Source: Penicillus capitatus
Lineage: Eukaryota; Chlorophyta
Direction of reading: 5' to 3'
DNA: 64,000 nt
Assembly: GCA_965649825.1 (NCBI GenBank)
Contig: OZ287694.1
Coordinates: forward strand, 930,001 to 994,000
The notes below the pieces were generated by a model. That model was not told the DNA's origin, searched no databases, and was given only the letters and a program-made list of their open reading frames with translations. Both the position numbers and the translations under genes were made by a program. Numbering within the stretch: the first letter of the stretch is position 1; every line of letters begins with the position of its first letter. Of the stretch, positions 12,109 through 24,250 are shown piece after piece.

Positions 12109-12772
12109 ATGTCGGCTTTCACAAAATACATCTTTGTGAGTCATCTTCCTCCCTCCCGCTGTGCTCTAGACGTTAACTGGCGTGTGGTTGTCCAGGTCAC
12201 CGTTTGCTGCCTCGTTCTCTGTAGTGGTAGATTGCAACCAAAAGTGCTTCAGTAGAGAACGGGTTGTGTGTTCGTCTAGCGTCGTCGGATTTTGAGAGAA
12301 GCGCTGCTGCGAATAAAGTTTTCATTAGTGAGACGACACCGAAGACTCTGTCTTTGAACAGACGCTTGCAGCAGAACAGAGAATACTTCGTTCCTTTTCC
12401 TCAAGCGGATCCTGCGTTACCGGTTGTCTCTCCGGTTCCGGGGTGCATTCGTCAGAGCAGTGTTGGATTGTGTATTTTGCCGAGAGCACAGCCGGAACAA
12501 GTATTGATCTTTGCGGAAGGACAGTTGGATGAGAAAACAGCATTTGTGATCGGCATTCTCCTCGATCTGGGAGTGAATTTTACGATCGAGGATGACGGGA
12601 TCACTTTTAGATTGACCAACCGTGCATCGTGCACTATTTCGACATCCGTAAGTGTCGATTGTCGTCGTTGTATAGCAATGGTAGAGAATTGTATGTTTAG
12701 GATTCGGGCGGCGGCAGTCGCGTTTCTGTCAGAACGACGGCCATTGCAACATCTACCGGTCTCGGTGGTTGA
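12109..12772 (+). CDS. SecB: secreted protein of the SecA/SecC family
   Basis: Exons 12109-12135, 12196-12226, 12280-12647 and 12701-12772 join to 165 aa. The signal peptide core is VTVCCLVLCSA. Exon 2 is 31 nt, as in SecA and SecC, and its junction falls in the same place and phase before an Ala codon. A basic motif NRRLQQNR corresponds to GRRHLLGNN (SecA) and QRQLMQAN (SecC). The C-terminal domain starts GLCILP and carries LGVNFTIEDDGITF. SecB lacks the repeat arrays of its relatives and ends in a short Gly/Ser/Thr tail. An alternative acceptor at 12252 would leave an implausibly short 26-nt intron, so I prefer 12279. Function is unknown; extracellular location is inferred. Confidence 0.7.
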
Positions 12773-15002
12773 CTTTGAAGAATTAGAGGGAATCGGTCAA
12801 GTTTACTCTCCACTTCTGTCTCTTTTGGACGGTGTTAAGAAGTGGATTCCATGAACTTCGTCGAAGACTGGGTCGGGTGTTACGATTGGAACTCCTCGTA
12901 ATTTCTGAAGGAAGAACCTGCCATCATTATTCTTTTCACATCGAAGTTGTATGAACCAACCATGAAATGACAACACGTTTCGTTGCAGATGTTTGTATTT
13001 CCATCGCACGCGACTACTTCAATTGATGGTTTCTAGATAGATTATACGGATGATTAAATTGCAGATCAAACGGAGACAGATATTCGTCGATTAAGTCTTC
13101 ACGAATCGAGAAAGTAAGTTAGCGATCATATCAATGCAAAGAATTGCCGATCGGTATTCTGACCGAATCGGAAGTGTAAATCACCTATCGAATAGTCACA
13201 GCAAATGGACGATCAAATAGAGGAGTGTAATCTCGATCAATACTCCGATCGAAGCAAAAGGGCGAAATAACATTTGTATGAAGATAGAGGATCGTCGATC
13301 AATCATTTGATAAACAACCATCGAATCGCCGATCGAAACCTCGATTAATACACTGATCAACAAGCAGAGGAAGCAGGAGAAGCAGATTACTGATCAACAC
13401 TCTAATCAAATCTCAAAAGTAAATCATAGATAGATTGATAACGAAGTAAAAAAGAGAAGTAAATGATCAATCGAAAAAATAGGATTTGCACTCGATCCAG
13501 CAGACGAACCACAGAAATAAGTCATCAATTGAATCGCTCATGGAATCAGGGTTAAACTAAGACAGAAAGCTGCCATACGAGTCTCTGATCGAATCGGACA
13601 AAATTTAATCGAATAAAAACAGAGACGGGCCAATCAAACCTGCAATCGCAATGCAAAGATGAATCGCGGATCAAATCGCTTATCTAGTGAGCATCGAACT
13701 GAGACAGAAAACCACTGATCTTCTTTCGATCAAACTGAAACTGCAAATAGCCGACCATATTACCCTCGAAACGTGCTGATCAGACATACAACGAAATCAG
13801 TATTCTTAATCGCTCCATTGATCCACCGATCGAATCGTTTAAGTAAATCAGCGGATCGTATCAGACGAGAAAATTCTCGATCGATGCTCTGATCAAATCG
13901 TCAGAGAGAGTAGACGATCGAATTTAACAGAAGATGACCGATCGAGCGTGAGATCGAACGGCAGAAATGAATCTCTGATCTAAGCGAGATAACGAATCTC
14001 CAATCGGAACACCGGTTGAAAATCGAAAGGAGAGAAAGTGTATTGCCGATCGATTCACCGAACGCAGCTGGCAGCTTAGATTTGAGTGCCGATCGAAACG
14101 AGACAGAGGATATACTGTCGAGTAGCCGATCATCGAGAGTTTAATCGGGCGAGACCGATTCGACATCGTAAACGATCAAGATGCGGCCGTGCATCCTTCG
14201 TGAAATGATCAGAAATTTCGGATAGGTGTATGGGTTTTGGATGGCTTCCGAATCTCCCGGTTGGTGAAGAGACAGCACGTTTTGTATATTATCCTTCATG
14301 CAGTCGTGTTTACCCACACTTGCAGAGATCGTCGATGAATGATGACAGTTAAAAAGCACCGATCTCGAAACTGAAGAGCAGTAGGTCAGGAGACGGCTGA
14401 TCCGGGTGATCGTGTAGCTGTCCCTTTTCCGATGTAAAGCATGATCTGTTTAACAGAATGTCATCAACGATGAGAGATTCGAGCAGTAGTCTAACCCTCC
14501 CGGAGAAGGGACGATAACTTCGATCACACATCCATTGGTCTACATAAGATACTTGCTTACAGTTTTCGCAACAAATCGCAATGACTGGTTCGTTTGGATA
14601 ACAATCCACTCCTTGTGGAATCAAAACAACTGTTCCACAAAGGCCATCTCCCAAAAATCTTAATCATTAGCTTAGTCAGAGGAATACGGGAAGCACCGTA
14701 ACAGACTGTTCTATTGGCGATGTTGAAATCCATTGGAACACCATCTCACATCAATCATCAATGCCGATTTGCCTCTCTATCGTGAACACGTACATTTAAA
14801 TCGATGATAGCTAAAAACATTCGAATGATCTTAGAGATCAGGTTTGTTTAGAACAACACGCACAAGTAAAGACGAAACGGATCATAATGCCTAATACAAA
14901 AAACGAGACGCGACAGGAAAATGAAAAGATGACGGTAATAGAATGGAATAATACAGCTAGCTCATATCAAATGGAGTTTGTTTTTGGCATCGCACAGAAT
15001 GT
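12773..15002. other. Spacer between SecB and PMP2
   Basis: It contains the GATC-rich tract described separately and then 14190-15000, where a 101-residue minus-strand ORF (14349-14654, motif CCENCKQVSYVDQW) stands without any recognisable relative. I would not call it a gene without transcripts. Confidence 0.4.
13060..14185. repeat. GATC-dense degenerate repeat tract
   Basis: About 31 GATC sites occur in roughly 1.15 kb, where about 4-5 would be expected by chance. Most sit in variants of a short core such as CTGATCAAATCG or CCGATCGAATCG, at irregular spacing. No ORF explains them. This looks like a decayed minisatellite or a dispersed short-motif array downstream of PMP2. Confidence 0.65.
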
Positions 15003-18000
15003 TTAAACCTGACTGGATGACCCCGGCTGTGTTTGAGGGTTCGGCGCATTACGGTCACGTTTTCCAGCAAGCTTAGCACAAAAACGTGCAACAATTCTGC
15101 TGGAATAGATTCTCAGTACTCGATACATTCCCCAATCAATGGCGGCATCCACTCCATCACACACCAGCACTGCCCTTGCATAGATCTCGATCGATCGAAA
15201 GATCTTGAACATCAGAAGACAAAACAATCCTGATATGGCGAGTGACAAAGAAACGGTGAGCAGCACACGTACGGCATCAGAAAGGCGGCTGTCATTGAAA
15301 AGAACACCAGATGCAAAGGTAAGTTGCGATATGATCAACGATGCTGTTTCATAGGCATTCAAGAAATCGAAGTCCTCTTTGAAGGGTTGACAGGAAACAT
15401 GCATGTAGACTGAACTAGCAAGGACAAAGATGGCAAGAATACTTTGAATGTTTGTGCCTAATGGATAAGAAAAAACGACCACGATGGCCAGCAACGCTTT
15501 CCTAAGCATGACAGTGGATTCCCAGAAAATAAAACGTTCTTTGTAAGCGCGAAACAGAAAACCACATGCTTCAGTGATCCATTGATTATCGTTCGTTTCC
15601 GTGGGATGCAATTTCATTAAGGCATAGGCCAGAGCTGTTGGCAGTCCGAAGGAGACAACGATGACAACAGGCCACCCGACGACTGCCGCAAGAACAGCAT
15701 GGGAACCCCTGAAGCATTTAAGAGATGTGTCTACTGCCCAGTAATGAGTAGTGTGATCGATGTCCGTATCGTATGAATCATGCACCTTGATGCAGTACAA
15801 TGTGTTGACTGCCATCTTTGTTACGGAAAGATAAGTGAGGTAAGCCACAGCCAAAGAACTGAGTAGTGCTCTCTTTCCGAAGTACCAGATGCTTTCGTTG
15901 AATTTACGCATTAAGATGATCCACAAAACACTGTAGAATGCTAATATACCCAAGGGGACAGTGATGAATATCGCCGATCGAATGACCGATCGGGGAGGAT
16001 CGTAATCCACTCCGAATAGGCAATCGACCGAGAGGACGATACCTTGGGTGGCGGCTCCACCTAAGAAATCTGTCAACGGCACACCTCAGATGTCAAATCA
16101 GCGCATCGATGACCTTACCTGCAACTAAAAGGAAAGATCTCATCCAGGCAGTCCAGTTGGTGTTGATCATCACAGCAGCTGCAATGACTTGGAGAAAATT
16201 GATCATGATCTACGAAACGATGATCGTCAAACGTCAGTATGCGTTCTGTTTTTAGAATCACTTTGAAAATTTCAACTACGTGTCTCCGCGCGAGAATCGG
16301 ATCGATCGAACTTTGTCGATTGGTTGGCGATGGCGATCGAAGATTGGGATCGATGACATCTGGCGGAACGCGGCCAGTGTGCAGCATCTCCACCATCTCG
16401 AAGTTCACTGGTACTTCATCTGATTCTCCACCCCTTTGCCGCTTGGACGATTGCTGTGGTTTTAGGCTGATGCGGCTGATCAGGTTTTGATTGATCTGTC
16501 GGGTAGTCAGATTGCTTCTGATGGCAAAGCCGGAGAGAAACAAAAGCACGAGGAGGGACATCACAAAGAGCACGACCGTTTCCCACTTATCATGGCACTT
16601 ATCGCAATCAAAAGACCGCGATCGTCCATATCCTGTTTCACATGACCCGCAGAGAACTCCCGTGTATCCCTACACAAACACATCCTGTTGCCTTATCACT
16701 ATTGGTATGACACATACTTCCTTGCATTGGGCTTGAGAGTATTTTTCGTCGAGCTGCTCGTCAAATTGACAGTCGTGCAAGTCTTGAGTCACGTCCATCA
16801 GATCTTCTTCCCGTCCATCGAAATCGCACCCTTCTCTCGACACACATCGTTGGATGTGTTTCGCGCAAGGCGTTTTATGCCAATAGCGCCGGATTGGATG
16901 GATAACATTCGTTGTGCAGTTTCCATTGTCCGGACAGGATCGGCAAACGGCAGCATCTGTGTCAAAATTGAACTGAGCGCCGCTGCACGGAACGCAGAGA
17001 GTGCCATTCTCTTGTGAAGATTCTCCCAACTTGCACTGTCGAACTTCGACGTCGACAACCATCGCTGGCAAATCGGAATCGCTAAAATCGATTCGGATCT
17101 TGTATTGCCCGGGACGCTGAAACCCTGCGATGGGTGGGAAAGCTTTTCGTCTCTCGTTTACCGCCATAATCACTTCTCCAGCAAAAAAATTATCGGGAGA
17201 GTGCATCGATGCGTGAACATACGCCTCGTTTGATCCCAGAGGAGGTCCTTGTCTAAACCCGTCGACGACTTCCAACAGTAATGCTGGTAGTACGTCGCCG
17301 CTTCGGTGATTCTTGACAACAAATCGGTTGTTTTCTACGGGTTCTTCGTCGTCTGTTTTATCGCCGGCTATCATCAATCCGCGTGCGGAATGAGCACAGG
17401 AGGCGATCATCGGACCATATCGACCGGCTTCGTTCCCGACCCACTCAGGACAGATGTCTTGGGCAGATTTTAATCGATGCGTCGCATCGATTGCATCGAT
17501 CGCGTTCTGAACTGGTGGAGTCTCGGTGTCTTCAGGAAAGCACGAGTAACGAAAGACACTGGGGTCTTTTGTAAAAATGCCACCTCCTGATGTCTTCGCT
17601 GTATTCCGCGAAAACCGACTGCCCATCACCGCAAAGAATGTGCAAGATGCATTTCGTCTTGAGCAACCCCGGGATGCTTCATCGGTGGAGACATATACTC
17701 CGCCTACAACACGCATTATCGAAAACTATGATCATATCGAATCGATATCGATTTACCTCCGAGATCGGCGCTGTTATTGGCAAAGGTGCAGTTGTTGAAC
17801 TGCATGGCGAGAGACTGGGCTTTACCGGATTCAAAGGCGACCGATCCGCCTTGATTTCCTGCGGAGTTGTCCCTGAGAGAGCAATCCGAACAGAGAAAGA
17901 CAGAAGATTCATTGGCCAAAATGCTACCACCGTCCACGGTCGCTCGACACATTTGCGATCGTAGCTCCGATGCCGTTAGATTTGATTCGGAAAGCCGGAT

Positions 18001-21000
18001 GGCTCCTCCTGTGGAAGCAGAGCAGTTTAGAAAGGAGGTATCGACGATCGACAGAGTATCGTTCTCTATCGCAGCGATCGATCCACCCGACAGAGACGCT
18101 CTATCGTTTTCGAAGACGGTTTCAAGTGCACGAAGCGTCGAATTCTTCATCAGGATCGATCCTCCTGAGGATCCGCTGTTCTCGCGAAAACGACACTTCG
18201 TCACTGTGATGACAGAATCATCGGCCAGAATCGCGCCTCCGTCTTCGATGGCTGAGTTATTTCGAATGACGCTGTCTTGAAGACTGATGCTGGAATTGGA
18301 CACTGCGTACAGGGCGCCACCCTGTTTAGATCGACTGTCTATGATTGACGTATTGTACAGGTTCATTTTGCCCCCGCGTTCGACGGAAAGACTCCCTCCT
18401 CCGTCGATCGCTGTGTTGATCGAAAAGATAACACCTCTGGTGACCAATTCTCCCTCGGAGCAGCGCACGGCACCGCCAACTCTATCTGCACGGTTTGATG
18501 ACAGCATTGAATCTTCGACAATGACTCGTCCCGTTCCGTAAACGACCAATCCCCCACCGTTTTTGGCTGTGTTGGATTCCAGTCGGCAGTCCGTCAAATG
18601 CACCACAGAGTTACGTACATAAAAGGCGCCGCCATTCTCGGCAGCATTGCGTTGCACTGTGGAGTTCGACATGTTGAACACAGATTGTTGATCCACGACA
18701 ATTCCTCCTGCCGCTTCATCGCATCTGTTCCCCACGATCGTCAGGTTTCGTGCGACAACCGAAGCTAGGCCAGCAATCTGAATGGCACCACTGGCATAGA
18801 CGGCCGCATTCGATACAAACTCCAGGTCTGTCAGCGTCGCATTGCTACGAAAACAAGCCAAACCGCCCCCGTACTGCCCTGCGCTGTTGTTACCGAATCT
18901 GCTGCTGCGCGCATCAAGTATACCGTCATCGAAGAAGACACCACCTCCAATTCTAGCTTCATTCGTCGCGATGTAGGCGTCCTTCAGGACGAGTCGTGAT
19001 TCACCGGTAGCCAGAATACCACCTCCGTTCTGTGTGACAGAATTGTTCAGAAATGTATTGGAGGGGATTCTGGCTGTTCCATGGTCGATCGCGACACCAC
19101 CTCCTAGGGCGGCATGGTTGGAAGTGTAGTTGCAGGATCTGGAAGTCATATTCGATGTTGATACGAAAATCCCACCTCCTGTTCCACCAGCAGCATTCGC
19201 CGTCCAATTGACTGCTTGTATGACAACACTGCTGTTCTCAGTGATCTGTGCGCCAGCACCGTTGGATGTTGCTGCATTCGATAGAAAGAGACATCGCCGG
19301 ATGCTCAAATCTCTTGATGCACGGCTCGTGAATCCCCCTCCGTACGACGTGGCCGTGTTCGATTCGATTCTTGAGTCGATGATGCGACTGTCAGGTGCTG
19401 TATCTAAGTAGAAAGCGCCGCTATTGATGGCTGTGTTGTTAACCAGTGCCGATCTGCGAAGGATAAGTCTTTCCGATTCAGAGACCCACAGACATCCGCC
19501 ACTACCAGACGTATTGTTATGGCATCGAAGTGCAGTTAGCTTTGGTGAAGAGACGCTTCGAATGTGGATCGCTCCTCCAGCATTGGATGCACTGTTGTTT
19601 TCGAAAAGGGAAGCTTCCACCTCGAACGAGCCTCCCTCTGCGAAGATCGCGCCACCATTGCTCCTAACCAGATTGTTGTGAAAGGCACAATGGTCCATCG
19701 CCAGGACGGTGTCTGCAGTAGCGATGGCTCCCCCGATTTCTGCCACATTCGACACAAAACTGCAATTTGAGATGCTCAGGTGTTCGGTAGAATTCGACTG
19801 GATAGAAGCTCCAAAACGATGAGCGGAATTGTTGTGAAAATAGCTGTCAGAAATGGCGACTGTCAGAGCGCGATCGAGCACGATGGCAGGATGTCCATCG
19901 TTTTCGCTAAACCTGCTATCCAGCAGATCCAAGTTTCCCTCCACGATTCGAAGAACAGAGAGTTCATTTGCGTTTGCAGTCAGGCCAACAACAGCAGAGG
20001 TGGATAAGGACGATGCCACAATGAGTGACGCCGGCATTGTACTCTCACCAGTCAACCGCGTGTTTCTTTCTGCCACCACAGCCTGCAGGGTGTTCTCAGA
20101 CGACAGGACAGCGAAGCAGGCGTCTCCACAGGCGTTGTCGGAAAAAACGACGTCCACCATCTCAACTGACGAACAGGATGCATTTCCAACGGAAACGGCG
20201 CTCGTTCCGTTCAATGCGTTCTGTCTGAAGTGCACATGGTGCATGCGGATGATTCCCTCGATGTCCTCCGAATCGCAAGGATCGACTTGAATGATGGATG
20301 CCGCTGTTCTGGTGCCCAGAGTGCACTCTTCGAATACGAGATTGGAGAGCAGTACGTTCCGGGCCCTGAAGAAACCGAGCGCATCGCGCGATCAGAAAAC
20401 CAAACGACAGTGCGAATCTTGCTGACCTGATGCGGAAGGCGCTTCCGTTTCTGGGACAGCGGAATCGAACCTTCTGATCTGTCTCGGGAAAAATGCCGTC
20501 TCGATTGTCTGCTCTTTCGACAAAGGAGCTCAGCGTCAAGTTCCATGGAACGTATGCGGTCGATGCCAATCGAGTTTTTCTCTCTGTCTGAAACAACACC
20601 ACATCGTTCTCTCGAGTGCAGGGAAGAATGGCGTTGAGATCATTTGCCACATTCTCCAGGGCCACTTGGTCAACTAGCCACGTCCTCGAGCCATCGAACA
20701 GATCTGAGATCTCAGAGTCCGTGAGACGGCATTGCACATCTAAACAATAGAATCATTTGAAACTGGGACCTCAACAGTCTTTGCGCGACCTGGGTTGTCA
20801 GGGTCGTCCACGTCTGTCTGCTGAAGACGCCTCGACGTTGTACTTCCCTAGAGGGAACACGCGTTATTCGATTGCGTCGCAGAGGCGAGGTCACTTGTAA
20901 GGATTGCACACGGTCTTCTTGGATGCCGTCGGAAGTGGATGGATGTGATGAGACGGAGGCGGCGCCTAAATGCAATCGGAGTCTTAGGCAAAGGGAATAG

Positions 21001-21223
21001 GAACGACACGCGAAAGCCGAATGTTAGAGACGACGATGATCATCATGGAAAAGCCTGTCGGTTAAGACTCTCCGTGTCGGATTTAACTCCGCCGTAACGC
21101 AAACCTACCCGATAGCAATTCAGCCGTTCCATGTCGGAAAATGCCTTCTTGGTGGTCCTTTGCGATGACTTTTGGAGAATTGAGGAGTAGACAACTCAAA
21201 GTGAGGACAATAGAAGAGACCAT
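15003..21223 (-). CDS. PMP2: beta-helix repeat receptor with multi-pass membrane domain
   Basis: Nine exons (21223-21109, 20965-20895, 20847-20790, 20739-20427, 20365-17757, 17703-16718, 16669-16262, 16209-16119, 16084-15003) total 5733 nt, 1910 aa, with no frame break. Order: signal peptide (residues 1-21, SSIVLTLSCLLLNS); conserved TRTWLVD module (about 82-186); right-handed beta-helix repeats, rich in NNSA, GGAI and GGGI (about 187-1060); a beta-sandwich-like segment; a Cys-rich EGF-like stretch (CVPCSG, CRSCPDNGNC, CGSCETGYG; about 1290-1405); then about eight or nine hydrophobic helices from about 1415 (VVLFVMSLLVLLFLSGFAI) to 1830, and a short cytosolic tail. Similar architectures occur in protist and algal proteins with chlamydial Pmp-like repeats. 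I infer a cell-surface sensor or adhesin; the function is unknown. A start at 21280 would lengthen the N-terminus and weaken the signal peptide. Confidence 0.85.
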
Positions 21224-23185
21224 TGTGTGCTTTCGGTGATGTCGTAGGGTGTTTGACTGGATGCTTGACTGTATTCGCATTTTTTTATTCTGCGTGACCC
21301 AATAGACTTCAGTTCACAGGTACAAAACGCTTCGTGCTTTGTTAAACATTCACGTGTGGATATCGTATGCGTCAAGAACTTACCGATGTTAAGTAGAAGG
21401 CCTTGTGTCATGATGAACGGTTAAGAAGGAATGGTGGAGAAGCCGAGCCGCGGATCGTGTAGCTAGCTGCTTAGAAGGGCCAACGAAAGGTCGTATCATT
21501 GTAACGTGGACCTTAGGTTCGAGTTCTCTCGAACGCTCACCGAAGTATAGAACGGTTAAGACTGTAGAAAATACGCAACCTACCTGTAGTGCTACGCGTC
21601 CTTCAGACATCTTAGCTTCGTCTGAGTCAAAAACCAACTATCCGCACTGAGGTTTTATAAACAAAATTGGAAACATCACGTTGCCGGCGTGTTTCTACTA
21701 TGCGTTCCAACAACGGCGGTAGAATTGCTGACGAACAGTAGACTATTGCCATTTCCAAGCTCGGTTTCGGTGGGTTTATCGAAATTCCTTAATCGGCTGA
21801 CAACGTTCAAGAATCGAATAGACAACATCCTTACTCAGATTCCCTCTCTTTGTCATCTTACTCCTTCGGCAACAATTCTGGGTTGCATCGACGATGAATC
21901 CTTGAGAGGATGCAGAAACCCATATCCCTCCAAGTATAAACGCATTCTGAAGATTGTCCAATTGCCACGCTCCAGTCTTTCTCTCAGCCGCGGATCTGAA
22001 CAGCGCAAAACCAGTTATTCTCCGCCTGTCTCAACTTGTAGATTGATCGTCAGTCTGTTCGATGCAATACGCGAGTGGCGTCGCCTCTTCAGACTTAAAG
22101 ATCTCGAATGTTTTTAGGTATAGTGGACAGGTAGGTATTTCGAATCTCATAGCGCTCAAGTCTCTCAACCTCAAGGATTGTATGTTCTTCATATATACGA
22201 AAAACTATGCAGCATTCTGGAGCTCGAAAGCCTTTCTATTCCGTTGCTTGAAAGACATATTTACGCAGATATCGGTTTCCTCCGTTTCTAAGAATGCTGT
22301 GCACATTGGCAGTCGTATCCGACGCTCTCTGTAAAGCTTTTGGACATCTCATGTTGCCAGAAGTGATCGGACTGGATATGCTGACACGCACTTACTTCAG
22401 TTGAACAAACTCCCAATCTATTCACCTTGCGATCAATTTAACGCAGCGAGATGTGGTCGATTGCCGCATTTCATCTCGAGTCGACACGATTGCCTAAGGC
22501 TACTGAGCGAAACAAAACGATGAAGTCATCGGAGTATGAGATTTGCAATGCGCCGCGCCGCGCAGTCTCTGCTTTTTGAAACGCGCACGATAGAGATAGG
22601 CATTAATTAATAGGGTAGCCATGGTGTCTAAACACGAACGGTTTCTGACAAATGTACTGGAGCTTTTTGTTGGACTCTAATCTAGCACACAGAGCATCTC
22701 TCGCACTTCTTGTAGACCAACGTCGGCGGTCGAGCGCTCTTTGCAGTTTGTCGACCGAGGGCCAGCAGGAGAGTATTATTCTCTTACGTAACTACGCCGT
22801 CTCACGTGCCAGCTATCCATCACATCGTTTCTCCGTTACGGAGAACAGAACTTGACGTCAGACAGACAGGTTTGAAAGAAAGGCGAAAGGCGAGAATCCC
22901 CGAGACGGAAGAGACACTTTCTCGACAGCTACCCGTTTCTCGACAACTCCGGACGTCCGCGGACTTTTCGAGTAGGCAGCTGGTTGACAGCGACACGCCC
23001 TGTAATCTCAGCCACGAATTCCGCAAACAGTAGCAGCTGCCTCGAATCTATGCTGGACAAGTCCAATCACTCGTCAGGTATTTAAGCCACGAGGACGCCA
23101 GCGAACAAAGTGTTTTTGAGGTGCTTTTCATACAACCTCACCCCGTGTCGAATAAGAAGCGAACGCTTTTTTGCGTTTGAACACC
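21224..23185. other. Spacer between divergent PMP2 and SecC
   Basis: Nearly 2 kb with no supportable gene. Short ORFs on both strands carry no motif. The SecC TATA-like element lies near the right end. The spacer length is close to that of the PMP1/SecA pair. Confidence 0.45.
23078..23088 (+). promoter_or_regulatory. TATA-like element upstream of SecC
   Basis: GGTATTTAAGCC lies about 105 nt before the SecC start and differs by one base from the SecA element over the shared core. Confidence 0.4.
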
Positions 23186-24250
23186 ATGCAGCCTCCACGT
23201 TCCAACACCCTCTTTCCTTTATGCGTACATCCTGCTTATCGTTCTCTGCATCAACCTGTCTTCTGACTGGGTATGCTGTGTCGCAGGTTCTGCTTTGTAG
23301 CTTTGCTCTCAGCGCAGGTAACTCTCTACGGAACAATCTTCTCCGTTAACGATGCGTTGTGTAACCCTTCAGCGACACGCACTTTGACGGACAGTTCCGC
23401 AACGGAAGATGGCAAAATTGAGACTGGGACGACGATAGTGGGTAGGCCACAGCGCCAATTGATGCAAGCCAACTATGACAGCGGCTACAGCTGCAGCACA
23501 TATCCTTACATATTTATCGCGGACGTGTATTACGCGCCACCAATCGCATATCTCTGCAAAATCAAGTCCAAGAGTGGATTGTGCATGGATCCAATGGCGA
23601 AGCCAGAAGAGATCATCTACTGGTTCCAGAAAACCAACAAGGTGACGATGGTGATCGTGCTGAAAGCTCTGTTCGCTGCCAATGTGCCCTACAAAGTTGA
23701 ATACGACGGCATTAGCTTTGGTGTCGTTCCCGATGAGAAAATTCTGCCTGCTGGCGTCTCTCTAAAACCGTACTTGAAAAAGAAATGTATAGTGAAACCG
23801 CCAGTGGTCACGAAGAATCCTCCGGTGATCTTGGTGAAACCGCCAGTGGTCACGAAGAAGCCTCCGGTCGTCGTCCCATTCAAACCCAAAGCCGTCGTCC
23901 CGGTGAAGTCCAAAGTCGTCCCATTCAAACCGAAAGTCGTCGTCCCGGTGAAACCCAAAGTCGTCCCATTCCAGCCCAAGACCGTTGTCCCGATGAAACC
24001 CAAAGTCGTCCCATTCCAGCCCAAGACCGTCGTCCCGATGAAACCCAAAGTCGTCCCATTCCAGCCCAAGACCGTCGTCCCGATGAAACCCAAAGCCGTT
24101 CCATTCCAGCCCAAAGCCGTTCCATTCCAGCCCAAAGCCGTTCCATTCCAGCCCAAAGCCGTTCCATTCCAGCCCAAAGCCGTTCCATTCCAGCCCAAAG
24201 CCGTTCCATTCCAGCCCAAAGCCGTTCCATTCCAGCCCAAATTTCCATAA
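23186..24250 (+). CDS. SecC: secreted Pro/Lys-rich repeat protein
   Basis: Exons 23186-23224 (39 nt), 23287-23317 (31 nt) and 23373-24250 give 315 aa. The two short exons encode the signal peptide (core LCVLLCSFALSA); the junction before Ala-Thr is in the same phase as in SecA and SecB. Next come the basic motif QRQLMQAN and a Cys/Tyr-rich segment (GYSCSTYPYIF). The shared domain starts GLCMDP and contains ANVPYKVEYDGISF. The last 160 residues are Pro/Lys/Val repeats: first VVPFKPK and VVPMKPK types, then VPFQPKA units. The order (domain, then repeat) is the reverse of SecA (repeat, then domain). Extensin- or wall-protein-like use of the repeat is inferred from composition only. Confidence 0.78.
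23869..24247 (+). repeat. Coding tandem repeats in SecC (45-bp and 21-bp units)
   Basis: A 45-bp unit (GTCGTCCCATTCCAGCCCAA and 25 further bases) occurs about three times, then a 21-bp unit (GCCGTTCCATTCCAGCCCAAA) about seven times, almost perfectly. The array keeps several other frames open, which creates spurious long ORFs on both strands. Confidence 0.92.

Noticed and set aside
12264-12854. A 196-codon ORF over SecB read straight through
   Set aside because: It begins at TTG, lacks the signal peptide, and its last 60 codons read through a GTAAGT intron. The four-exon model restores the family structure.
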